Part shown: piece after piece, positions 1-7,128 of the stretch | How the letters are laid out: every line of letters begins with the position of its first letter | Numbering within the stretch: the first letter of the stretch is position 1 | Assembly (NCBI GenBank): GCA_902494855.1 | Contig: CABUVC010000005.1 | Coordinates: 1-23,287, forward strand | Direction: 5' to 3' | Source: an uncultured Collinsella sp. | Lineage (GTDB): Bacteria > Actinomycetota > Coriobacteriia > Coriobacteriales > Coriobacteriaceae | Length of the DNA: 23,287 bases | Program-made: the position numbers and the translations under genes | The notes under the pieces: generated by a model | What the model was told of the DNA's origin: nothing | Databases searched by the model: none | Seen by the model: the letters and a program-made list of their open reading frames with translations, nothing else

Positions 1-2
1 CC

Positions 3-524
3 ACCGGCACCACCATGCTCATCGTCTCGTTCGCCCTCGGCTCGCTCATCGGCGAGGCCATCAACTTGGAGGCCGCCATCGAGAACCTTGGCGAATGGCT
101 CAAGCGCAAAACCGGCAGCGAGGGCGATAACGAGTTCACCAACGCTTTTGTCTCGACTTCACTCACCGTGTGTATCGGCGCCATGGCCATTGTGGGATCG
201 ATCCAGGACGGTCTGCTCGGTGACTGGTCAACGCTTGCCCTGAAAGGCGCATTGGACTGCATCATCGTCTGCACCATGACGGCGTCGCTTGGCCGCGGCT
301 GCATTTTCTCCGCCCTGCCCGTCGCCGTGTTCCAGGGGACGATCACGCTGTTTGCCGGCGCACTCTCCCCCATCATGACTACGGCAGCCCTCGACAGCCT
401 TTCGCTCGTAGGCTCCATGCTCATCTTCTGCGTCGGCGTCAACCTCATCCGTCCTCAGACCTTCCGCACGGCCAATATGCTCCCCTCCGTTGTCATCGCC
501 GTCATCTACGCCCTCCTGTTCTAA
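3..524 (+). CDS. DUF554 family membrane protein, 5'-truncated by the window edge
   Basis: The frame is open to the left edge, so the gene begins upstream. The Met codon at 15 is internal, because residues before it (Gly-Thr-Thr) belong to the same helix. About 173 residues are visible, compared with roughly 230 for a complete DUF554 protein (YdfK/YqgA type). The visible part has several hydrophobic segments, the early motif LGSLIGEAINLE that DUF554 proteins carry after their first helices, a charged cytoplasmic-looking stretch (LKRKTGSEGDNE) and a hydrophobic C-terminus ending ALLF. DUF554 proteins are polytopic inner-membrane proteins of unknown function, possibly transporters. The gap to the next gene is 88 bp and holds that gene's own promoter, so the two need not be co-transcribed. 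The family call is from sequence pattern and is fairly secure; the function is unknown. Confidence 0.85.
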   Translation, partial: TGTTMLIVSFALGSLIGEAINLEAAIENLGEWLKRKTGSEGDNEFTNAFVSTSLTVCIGAMAIVGSIQDGLLGDWSTLALKGALDCIIVCTMTASLGRGCIFSALPVAVFQGTITLFAGALSPIMTTAALDSLSLVGSMLIFCVGVNLIRPQTFRTANMLPSVVIAVIYALLF

Positions 525-566
525 ATCTATCTACGTAGCGGCATCCCGAACACCTGTTTGATGCTG

Positions 567-575
567 TGCTATGAT
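567..575 (+). promoter_or_regulatory. Extended -10 promoter for the TerB/BrxD/helicase operon
   Basis: The sequence TGCTATGAT is an extended -10 element (TG, one base, then TATGAT with five of six consensus bases). It lies 37 bp upstream of the GTG start at 613, leaving a leader of roughly 30 nt with an AGGAG at 603-607. I see no good -35 hexamer, which is usual for extended -10 promoters. The call is inferred from sequence only. Confidence 0.5.
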
Positions 576-612
576 ATGAGGTCACCGAAGCTGCGTTAGG
601 AGAGGAGAAGCG

Positions 613-2373
613 GTGGCCGACCAGGACATCAAGATGCTCATCGAGCGCATTATGGCCGAGGCCCGGACCCATCAGTCCGCCCGCTTCTCAAACGAAACCT
701 ACGCAGACGAGCCGATTCTCAAAACCGGTCGTCAGATGCAGAATTTCCTTCCCGACCGGTACCGCAAGATGCGCGAGATATCGCGCTGGCAGGATGACCC
801 CAAAGGCGGCGCGGGTCGCTGGCTTTCGGAAGCCGAGCTTTTCTACCGCCAAGGCCTGCTGATGGCCGACTTTGAGGACGACTGCCCCTACAACGGCACC
901 TTTAAGTCGTACTTTCCCACCTACAATGCCATGAGCGATCGACAGTTGCGCGGCTACTTTACCTGGCGTGCCCAAGTGCGCCGCGGAACCGTCGAGGAAA
1001 CGTCTACATCCTTTGCCTTTCTGTATCTCTATGAGCTGATTTGCGGCATTGGCGTAGATAATCCGCTCGAAGGTTTTAACAAGATCAAGGCCTTTTGGGA
1101 TGCCTACCGCGCCTTTGAGCCCGGCATCGACCGGTTTGCGCGCGTGTGGCTGCAGGATTACGCCGTGTTCCACGCGCTCGACCCCAAGCTGCTTCGTGAC
1201 TCTAAAACCGTCATGTTCGATAATGCCCTTATCGAGCTGCGGCACGCGGCACGAGACCTTGTGCCAGCGCCGGCACCGTCCGGCCAGACCCCTAAGCGTC
1301 GCAAAACCTCCGAGCCCACGCTCCCCCTTCCGCCCGATGAGGTGCGCGAGGAGCGACTCATGGCCGCCATCAACGCCCTCTCCACGTACAACCTAAGTAA
1401 CTCGCGGCTCGACCGCAGCCACCACCGCGATCTGCGCCACGTGGCGTGCGCCGTGTATGTCCGTATGGCGCGCTACTATGACACGCACCGAAAGACCGGC
1501 ATCGTGGCGAGCTTATTTGGGGAGGAGACGGCCATGCCCTACACCATGTTTGCCTCGGCCGTATTCTTTGCGCCCGAGCGCCACGAGGACTGCGAATACC
1601 GCCTGGATCCTATCCATATCTACCGTTGCCAAAACGGCTTTTGGGAATGCATGCGTATCCACGGTAGTAGGCAAAAGAGCAGCAAGCTCGGTGAAATGAT
1701 GCGCGCCTGCGACCAACGCCTGCGCCTGGCGCTGGACCCCGCCCATCCCCTTAAGGAAGAAAAGGTCCCCAAATATCTGGCCAAGATTATCGATGACGAG
1801 ATTGTGGCATGGCTTTCGTGGGACGCCGCACACCAGCCCGTCAAGATCGATATCGATCTGAGTCAGCTGGGACACATTCGGAGCGCCGCCGTGCAAACGC
1901 GCGAAGCGCTTTTGATCGACGAGGAACGCGAGGACGGCGCACCTGTGGAAGCCGAGGCGACGCTTATAGAGCAACCGAACACCGAGTCTGCACCCGGCAT
2001 GACTGCCGAACCTGGCGAGATGACCATACGGCAAAACGAACCCGACGAGCCGACTGTCTCCACCGAAGAGTTTGGCGTCGTGGCGCCGCTCCTCGCGTCT
2101 GTGGGCGCACCCGTAACGCCCGCGCCCACCGAAGCTGCAAACAAACTCGCTCCCGCCGAAGATACCTTCCTTCGCGCGCTCCTCGAGCAAAACGCAGCGC
2201 AAGCGACATCGGCAGTGGCGCACTCGGGCCAAAGCGAAGATATGCTCGTCGACAGCATCAACGAGGCGCTCTTTGACCTGGTGGGAGACACCGTTATCGA
2301 ATTCGGCGCGGCAGGGCCGCAGATTATCGAGGACTACGAAGCAGACGTGAGAGGATACCTAGACCATGAGTGA
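613..2373 (+). CDS. TerB N-terminal and TerB C-terminal domain protein
   Basis: This 586-residue cytoplasmic protein starts at GTG, with AGGAG five bases upstream. Residues about 70-215 match the TerB_N domain: an FKSYFPTYNAMSDRQ motif, then YFTWRAQVRRG, then a helical FLYLYELICGIG segment. Residues about 270-440 form the middle of the TerB_C region, including IDIDLSQLGHIR followed by TREALL. A Glu/Pro/Ala-rich linker (about 440-515) leads to a conserved C-terminal helical piece (SINEALFDLVGD and IEDYEADVRGYL). TerB-type domains were named from tellurite-resistance systems, and this split architecture has been linked by gene neighbourhood to DNA-processing helicase/ATPase complexes. Its stop overlaps the next start by eight bases, so it should be translationally coupled to the BrxD-like ATPase. 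I infer a scaffold or sensor subunit; no catalytic motif is visible. Confidence 0.85.
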   Translation: MADQDIKMLIERIMAEARTHQSARFSNETYADEPILKTGRQMQNFLPDRYRKMREISRWQDDPKGGAGRWLSEAELFYRQGLLMADFEDDCPYNGTFKSYFPTYNAMSDRQLRGYFTWRAQVRRGTVEETSTSFAFLYLYELICGIGVDNPLEGFNKIKAFWDAYRAFEPGIDRFARVWLQDYAVFHALDPKLLRDSKTVMFDNALIELRHAARDLVPAPAPSGQTPKRRKTSEPTLPLPPDEVREERLMAAINALSTYNLSNSRLDRSHHRDLRHVACAVYVRMARYYDTHRKTGIVASLFGEETAMPYTMFASAVFFAPERHEDCEYRLDPIHIYRCQNGFWECMRIHGSRQKSSKLGEMMRACDQRLRLALDPAHPLKEEKVPKYLAKIIDDEIVAWLSWDAAHQPVKIDIDLSQLGHIRSAAVQTREALLIDEEREDGAPVEAEATLIEQPNTESAPGMTAEPGEMTIRQNEPDEPTVSTEEFGVVAPLLASVGAPVTPAPTEAANKLAPAEDTFLRALLEQNAAQATSAVAHSGQSEDMLVDSINEALFDLVGDTVIEFGAAGPQIIEDYEADVRGYLDHE

Positions 2374-3664
2374 TACCGCATCCGCAGCACCCCGCGTGCC
2401 CAAGCGCGTCGCTGCCGTCATTCTAAACTCGCTCAAGGGCGGCGTGGTCCCGCGCATCGGCCTTCCTTACATCACCGTAGGGCGCGAGGTCGAGATCCGC
2501 GCCCTGCTCACCGATCTGAGTCTCATCGCCGACGGTGGCGCGAGCTTCCGCTTTCTGGTCGGTCGCTACGGCGCCGGCAAGAGCTTTTTGCTCCAGACCA
2601 TCCGCACGCACGCCATGGGCGAGGGATTCGTTGTCGCTGATGCCGACCTGTCGCCCGAGCGCCGCCTGCAGGGCGGTCAAGGACAGGGCCTTGCCACCTA
2701 CCGCGAGCTCATCCGCAATATATCGACCAGGACGCGCCCCGAGGGCGGTGCGCTCAACCTTATTCTGGATCGCTGGGTCGCCTCGTGTGCCGACGTCGAC
2801 GAGTCGGTCGTCAATGCCCAACTGGCCCCGCTCGAGGAAATGGTCCACGGCTTCGACTTCACCCGCATGCTCCGCCGCTATCGCATGGCCGTCTCGGAGG
2901 GTGACGAAGAAGCTATGAGTCGCGTGACCAAATGGATTCGCGGCGAATACCGCACCAAGAGTGAGGCACGCGCCGAGTTGGGCTCCTCGACCATCATCAG
3001 CGATGACGACTGGTACGACTACGTTAAGCTCATTGCGCGCTTTTTGGTCTGCAGCGGCTACAAGGGCATGCTGGTGCTCATCGACGAGCTCGTGAATCTG
3101 TACAAGATTCCCAACGCGATTACGCGCCAATATAACTACGAGAAGATCCTGACCATGTACAACGACACGCTCCAGGGCAAGGCGCAGTACCTGGGCGTAA
3201 TCATGGGTGGCACGCCGACCTCTATCGAGGACCGCCGCCGAGGCGTGTTCTCCTACGAGGCCCTGCGCAGCCGACTCGCTCAGGGCCGCTTTGCGCGCGA
3301 GGACCTTAAGGACATGCTCGCGCCCATCATCCGCCTGCAGCCACTCACCTATGAGGAGTTGCTGGTGCTGATCGAAAAACTCATGCAAATTCACGCCGGC
3401 TACTTTGGCTGGACGCCCACGCTTACCGAGAAGGACTTGGTGGACTTCCTCAAGATCGAGTTCGGTCGTGTGGGAGCCGACACGCATCTGACGCCGCGTG
3501 AAGTCATTCGTGACTTTATCGAGCTGCTCGACATCCTATGCCAGAACCCCGACGCCAACGTGGCCGAGTTGCTGCAAAGCGTCGGCGGCGACGCGCCAGC
3601 AGCCGCAACAGACGACACCGGCACCGCAGGCGGCGACCGTAACTTCGCCGAATTCACCATCTAA
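2366..3664 (+). CDS. brxD: BrxD-like ATP-binding protein (DUF2791, BREX ATP-bind family)
   Basis: This is a 432-residue AAA-type P-loop ATPase of the DUF2791/BrxD family. Walker A is GRYGAGKS at residues 66-73, Walker B is MLVLIDE at 235-241, and a sensor-like strand (GVIMGGTP) is at 277-284, followed by an arginine-rich stretch (RSRL, 301-304). It starts with ATG inside the end of the upstream TerB gene (ATG AGT overlapping GAG TGA). It is followed by a hairpin repeat and then the Lhr-like helicase. In type 2 BREX (Pgl) loci BrxD is paired with the helicase BrxHI; the same pair occurs here without PglX, PglZ or PglW. Family knowledge says BrxD is needed for some BREX defence, but its biochemical role is poorly known. 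The gene symbol is given by family, and membership of a true BREX locus is not implied. Confidence 0.85.
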   Translation: MSDTASAAPRVPKRVAAVILNSLKGGVVPRIGLPYITVGREVEIRALLTDLSLIADGGASFRFLVGRYGAGKSFLLQTIRTHAMGEGFVVADADLSPERRLQGGQGQGLATYRELIRNISTRTRPEGGALNLILDRWVASCADVDESVVNAQLAPLEEMVHGFDFTRMLRRYRMAVSEGDEEAMSRVTKWIRGEYRTKSEARAELGSSTIISDDDWYDYVKLIARFLVCSGYKGMLVLIDELVNLYKIPNAITRQYNYEKILTMYNDTLQGKAQYLGVIMGGTPTSIEDRRRGVFSYEALRSRLAQGRFAREDLKDMLAPIIRLQPLTYEELLVLIEKLMQIHAGYFGWTPTLTEKDLVDFLKIEFGRVGADTHLTPREVIRDFIELLDILCQNPDANVAELLQSVGGDAPAAATDDTGTAGGDRNFAEFTI

Positions 3665-3699
3665 CCTGCCAAAAAGGGACAGGTTTATTTTGGCAGGTT
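3663..3699. repeat. REP-like palindrome with GGGACAGG core, overlapping the brxD-like stop codon
   Basis: Perfect 12-bp arms (AACCTGCCAAAA at 3663-3674 and TTTTGGCAGGTT at 3688-3699) enclose a 13-base loop containing GGGACAGG. The left arm includes the last two bases of the TAA stop at 3662-3664. It could attenuate transcription or protect the mRNA end before the helicase gene. The loop core recurs in two other palindromes in this window (6227-6250 and 17757-17809), which suggests a dispersed family and not a one-off terminator. There is no U-tract after the right arm, so a full intrinsic terminator is unlikely. Confidence 0.75.
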
Positions 3700-3770
3700 T
3701 TATCTGGGCAAACGTCGATGTTGCAATTCGACGACCCATTGCCCGTTGCGTTTGATAACCCGTTGTTGAA

Positions 3771-3776
3771 AGGAGG
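3771..3776 (+). promoter_or_regulatory. Ribosome binding site that fixes the helicase start
   Basis: AGGAGG, extended to AAAGGAGG, lies four bases before the GTG at 3781. A longer in-frame start at ATG 3718 has no such site, and its extra 21 residues precede the family's usual N-terminus (FARYAPFIQDFIY). GTG 3781 is therefore preferred. Confidence 0.8.
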
Positions 3777-3780
3777 CCCC

Positions 3781-6222
3781 GTGAACGCCTTTGCCCGCTA
3801 CGCCCCGTTTATCCAAGACTTCATCTACTCCCACGATTGGGAGAGCCTGCGCTCCATTCAGGTTGCGGCGGCAGATGCCATCTTTAACTCGCAGGACAAT
3901 GTGCTCCTGACGGCATCCACGGCTTCCGGCAAAACCGAGGCGGCCTTCTTTCCCATCCTGACCGAGTTTTGGGAGAACCCGCCCGCAAGCGTGGGCGCCC
4001 TCTATATCGGCCCCCTCAAGGCACTCATCAACGACCAATTCGTCCGCCTCAACGACCTGTGCGAAGAAGCCGACATCCCCGTCTGGCACTGGCATGGCGA
4101 TGTCTCGCAGTCACACAAGGCCAAACTCATCAAAAAGCCGAGCGGCATCCTTCAGATTACGCCCGAATCGCTCGAGGCGCTCCTGATCCATAAGCACATG
4201 GCGATCCCGCGCATGTTTTGCGACCTGCGCTACGTCGTCATCGACGAGGTTCATTCGCTCATGCGCGGCGACCGCGGCGGTCAGACGCTCTGCCTTATCG
4301 AGCGCCTCTCGCGCATGGCGGGCGTGCAGCCCCGCCGCATTGGCCTTTCGGCCACCATCGGCGACCCCGAGCGCACGGGTGCCTTTCTCTCGCAGGGAAC
4401 GGGACGCGACTGCGTTATCCCCCGCTTTGAGGAACCGCGCCGCGTGTGGCGCATCTCCATGGAGCACTTCTACAACTCGGGTCCCCAGGCACAGCAGCGG
4501 GGATTCGAGAGCACGGGTCCTCAAGAGGCCGAAGTGCTTGCGTGCGAGCGCATCGAGGCGGCATCCGCGGCACTGCCCGCCGGCGCCCAAGACATGCGTC
4601 ACAGCGGACAGCTTACACAGGAGGAACGCCGTCAACGTCGCAAGCAGGCGCAGGGCAAGGCCGCTCCCAAAGACCGTCGCACTTCCTCGGCCCCCGAGGG
4701 CGAAGTCGACATCCCACGAGCGACCGAGCAGGCGCTTCTCAACCCCACCGACACGGCACCCGACAACGCCGACCCCGGTATGGGCTATATCTTTGAGCAT
4801 ACGCGCGGCCGCAAGTGCCTGGTCTTTGCCAACTCGCGCGAGGAGGCAGAGGCCGTGTGTTCCATGCTGCGCAGCTACTGCGAAAGTCGACACGAGCCCG
4901 ACCGCTTTCTAATCCATCACGGCAACCTTTCGGCATCGCTGCGCGAGACGGCCGAGGAGCTCATGCGCGACGAGGAGCAGGCGCAGACAACCGTCACCAC
5001 CTCTACGCTGGAGCTCGGTATCGATATCGGCCGCCTGGAGCGCGCCTTCCAGATTGACGCGCCGTTTACCGTCAGCTCCTTTTTGCAGCGAATGGGGCGC
5101 ACGGGACGCCGCGATCTTCCGCCCGAGATGTGGTTTGTCATGCGCGAGGAAGAACCCGAGCCGCGCACGATGATGCCCGAGACCATTCCGTGGAAGCTCC
5201 TGCAGGGCATCGCGCTCGTACAACTCTATCGCGAAGAAAAGTGGGTCGAGCCACCCGAACTCGATCGACTCCCCTACAGCTTGCTCTATCACCAGACTAT
5301 GTCGACCCTCGCCAGCACCGGCGAGCTCACGCCGGCCGAACTTGCCCAGCGCGTGCTCACACTGAGCTATTTCCACCGCGTCTCGGCCGATGACTATCGC
5401 GTACTGCTGCGCCACCTCATCAAGATCGATCATATCCAGGTCACCGAGGGCGGCGGGCTCATCGTGGGTCTCGCGGGCGAGCGCATCATTAACAACTTTA
5501 AGTTCTACGCTGTGTTCCAGGAAAACGAGGAGTTCACCGTTCGCAGCGAGTCGGCCGAGTTGGGCACGATCGTCAATCCGCCACCGCCCGGTGAGCGCAT
5601 CGCCATAGCCGGGCACTGCTGGATAGTCGAGGAAGTGGACTGGAAGCGACACACCGTCTTTGCCACGCAAGTCAAAGGTCGTGTGCCGGCATACTTTGGC
5701 GACTGCCCCGGTGACATCAACACGCATGTACTCGAGCGCATGCGCCAAGCGCTCAACGAGCACGCGGCATATCCGTACCTCATGGGCAACGCACGGGCAC
5801 GCCTTGCACAGGCTCGTCATACCGCCGAGATTTCGGGTGCGGGGACCAAACCGCTCATCAACCTGGGTGGCGACACCTGGGTGCTCTTCCCCTGGTTGGG
5901 CAGCTACGCCTTTCTGGCGCTCGAACGTATGCTCAAGATTAAGTGTGCCGCGGAGCTGGGCCTTCGCGGGCTCGATCCGTCGCGTCCATACTTTATGCAG
6001 TTTAAGATGAAGGCCGACGAGGAGACGTTCTTTGAGGTGCTCGCAGCCGAGGCCGAAAAGGACTTCGACCCCATCGAGCTCGTCTATCCCGGCGAGGTAC
6101 CTTATTTTGATCGCTACGACGAGTACGTTCCCGAGGAGCTCGTGCGCAAGGGCTTTGCCGAAGGCGTGCTCGACATAGAGGGCATGAAGCAGCGCGTCCT
6201 CAGTTGGCGCGACCACGCCTAA
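3781..6222 (+). CDS. brxHI: Lhr-like superfamily 2 DEAD/DEAH helicase (BrxHI type)
   Basis: This is an 813-residue ATP-dependent SF2 helicase, counted from GTG 3781. Motifs in order are: TASTASGKT (motif I, residues 44-52), GPLKALINDQ (Ia, about 78-87), DEVH (II, 155-158), SAT (III, 190-192), STLELGIDIG (V, about 408-417) and QRMGRTGRR (VI, 436-444). The C-terminal half resembles the winged-helix and Lhr-type region. A charged insert rich in Arg, Gln and Ala (about residues 236-330) separates the two RecA lobes and looks lineage-specific. It is the third gene of the TerB-BrxD-helicase operon. In BREX type 2 the equivalent BrxHI accompanies BrxD. It is expected to translocate on nucleic acid in the cytoplasm; the substrate is unknown. 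It converges with the spermidine-synthase-like gene, only 27 bp away. Confidence 0.88.
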   Translation: MNAFARYAPFIQDFIYSHDWESLRSIQVAAADAIFNSQDNVLLTASTASGKTEAAFFPILTEFWENPPASVGALYIGPLKALINDQFVRLNDLCEEADIPVWHWHGDVSQSHKAKLIKKPSGILQITPESLEALLIHKHMAIPRMFCDLRYVVIDEVHSLMRGDRGGQTLCLIERLSRMAGVQPRRIGLSATIGDPERTGAFLSQGTGRDCVIPRFEEPRRVWRISMEHFYNSGPQAQQRGFESTGPQEAEVLACERIEAASAALPAGAQDMRHSGQLTQEERRQRRKQAQGKAAPKDRRTSSAPEGEVDIPRATEQALLNPTDTAPDNADPGMGYIFEHTRGRKCLVFANSREEAEAVCSMLRSYCESRHEPDRFLIHHGNLSASLRETAEELMRDEEQAQTTVTTSTLELGIDIGRLERAFQIDAPFTVSSFLQRMGRTGRRDLPPEMWFVMREEEPEPRTMMPETIPWKLLQGIALVQLYREEKWVEPPELDRLPYSLLYHQTMSTLASTGELTPAELAQRVLTLSYFHRVSADDYRVLLRHLIKIDHIQVTEGGGLIVGLAGERIINNFKFYAVFQENEEFTVRSESAELGTIVNPPPPGERIAIAGHCWIVEEVDWKRHTVFATQVKGRVPAYFGDCPGDINTHVLERMRQALNEHAAYPYLMGNARARLAQARHTAEISGAGTKPLINLGGDTWVLFPWLGSYAFLALERMLKIKCAAELGLRGLDPSRPYFMQFKMKADEETFFEVLAAEAEKDFDPIELVYPGEVPYFDRYDEYVPEELVRKGFAEGVLDIEGMKQRVLSWRDHA

Positions 6223-6226
6223 GACC

Positions 6227-6250
6227 AGTCTATTTTGGGACGGGGAGACT
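6227..6250. repeat. REP-like palindrome with GGGACGGG core filling a convergent gap
   Basis: Five-bp arms (AGTCT at 6227-6231 and AGACT at 6246-6250) flank a loop containing GGGACGGG. It occupies nearly the whole 27-bp gap between the convergent stop codons of the helicase (ending 6222) and the next gene (stop TAA at 6250-6252), and its right arm runs into that TAA. The arms are short and the case rests on the shared core with the elements at 3663 and 17757. Confidence 0.45.
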
Positions 6251-7128
6251 TACTTGTCGTGAAGGACGGTGCCGAGGAAGTCGGTGTCGAAGGGCACGGC
6301 TTCGGCAAAGGCGTAGTCGCCGTCGCTGGCGATGAGCAGGTAGTTTTCCTCGCCGCCGAACTTCGCATCGCCACATGGGACCACCCAGGCGTGGACGAAT
6401 ACCTCGAGTGCCGCGGCAGCGCAGTCGCGAAGGAACGTCACATCGCTCCCCTCGTTTGCGCTCACGATATTGGCAACGTAGATGCCGCCGGCATTCAGGC
6501 TGCCCCGCACCAGGCGCAGCGCCTCAACGGTCGCCAGCTCGCGCACAGGCTCGGCACCGCCAAAGCAGTCGCTCACAACGACGTCGTAGCGACGATGGCC
6601 CACGCTCGTCACACCCAGATACGAGCGAGCCTCGGCGGTAATCACCCGCAGGCGATCGCCCACCGTGTGCTCCAGTTCGTCCAGATAGAACCAACGGCGC
6701 GCCAAGCGCGTTATCTCTCCGTCATACTCGATGACGTCCATACGCAAGCCCTCATGCGACAACAGTGCAAACTTGGGATAGGAAAACCCACCGCCGCCGA
6801 GCATAAGCATGCGGTCGATGCCGTGACCATAAGCGTCGCGCATTGCATCCTCGGCCTCAAACACATCGTCAAATGCACGATAGTACGCAAAGGCCGGCTC
6901 CGCCCAACGCTCGCCAACATAGCTCGCGCTTTGGTAAACGCCGCCCTGCACAAGCACACGGACCTCGTCACCGCCCTCATTGTGCATGCGCTTCACCCGC
7001 GCCAGCCCGTTGCGGGTACGTGCGACCTGCAAACAGGCAGCGCGAACAGCGACGGCGGCCGCACCAAGCGCCGCGGCTCCCAGGGCAACGCCGGCAACGA
7101 CGCCGGCAGAAACACTTGGCTTGTTCAT
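6250..7128 (-). CDS. Spermidine synthase-fold SAM-binding protein, membrane-anchored
   Basis: This is a 292-residue protein. An Ala/Val/Gly-rich hydrophobic segment at residues 8-32 looks like an N-terminal membrane anchor. The rest matches the spermidine-synthase-like Rossmann fold: MLGGGGFSYPK (nucleotide loop, 109-119), VIEYDGEI (acidic residue for the cofactor ribose, 132-139) and VVSDCFGG (184-191). The spermidine synthase active-site motif of the D-x-x-D-P type is absent at that last position, so polyamine synthesis is doubtful; a methyltransferase or other role is possible. The ATG directly follows the Elp3 stop (CATCTA on the plus strand), with AAGGAG (7135-7140) inside the end of Elp3, so the two are co-translated. 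I cannot name the substrate. Confidence 0.75.
   Translation of the reverse strand: MNKPSVSAGVVAGVALGAAALGAAAVAVRAACLQVARTRNGLARVKRMHNEGGDEVRVLVQGGVYQSASYVGERWAEPAFAYYRAFDDVFEAEDAMRDAYGHGIDRMLMLGGGGFSYPKFALLSHEGLRMDVIEYDGEITRLARRWFYLDELEHTVGDRLRVITAEARSYLGVTSVGHRRYDVVVSDCFGGAEPVRELATVEALRLVRGSLNAGGIYVANIVSANEGSDVTFLRDCAAAALEVFVHAWVVPCGDAKFGGEENYLLIASDGDYAFAEAVPFDTDFLGTVLHDK

Noticed and set aside
2423..3487. Minus-strand open frame (354 codons) opposite the BrxD-like gene
   Set aside because: The Walker A and B motifs are read on the plus strand; the antisense frame has no start signal or family resemblance.
4909..6216. Minus-strand open frame (435 codons) opposite the Lhr-like helicase
   Set aside because: The opposite strand carries helicase motifs V and VI with intact spacing, so this is a shadow.
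613..6222. A complete BREX system
   Set aside because: Only the BrxD/BrxHI pair and a TerB protein are present; no BrxA, BrxB, PglX, PglZ, PglW, BrxC or BrxL homologue is visible in this window.
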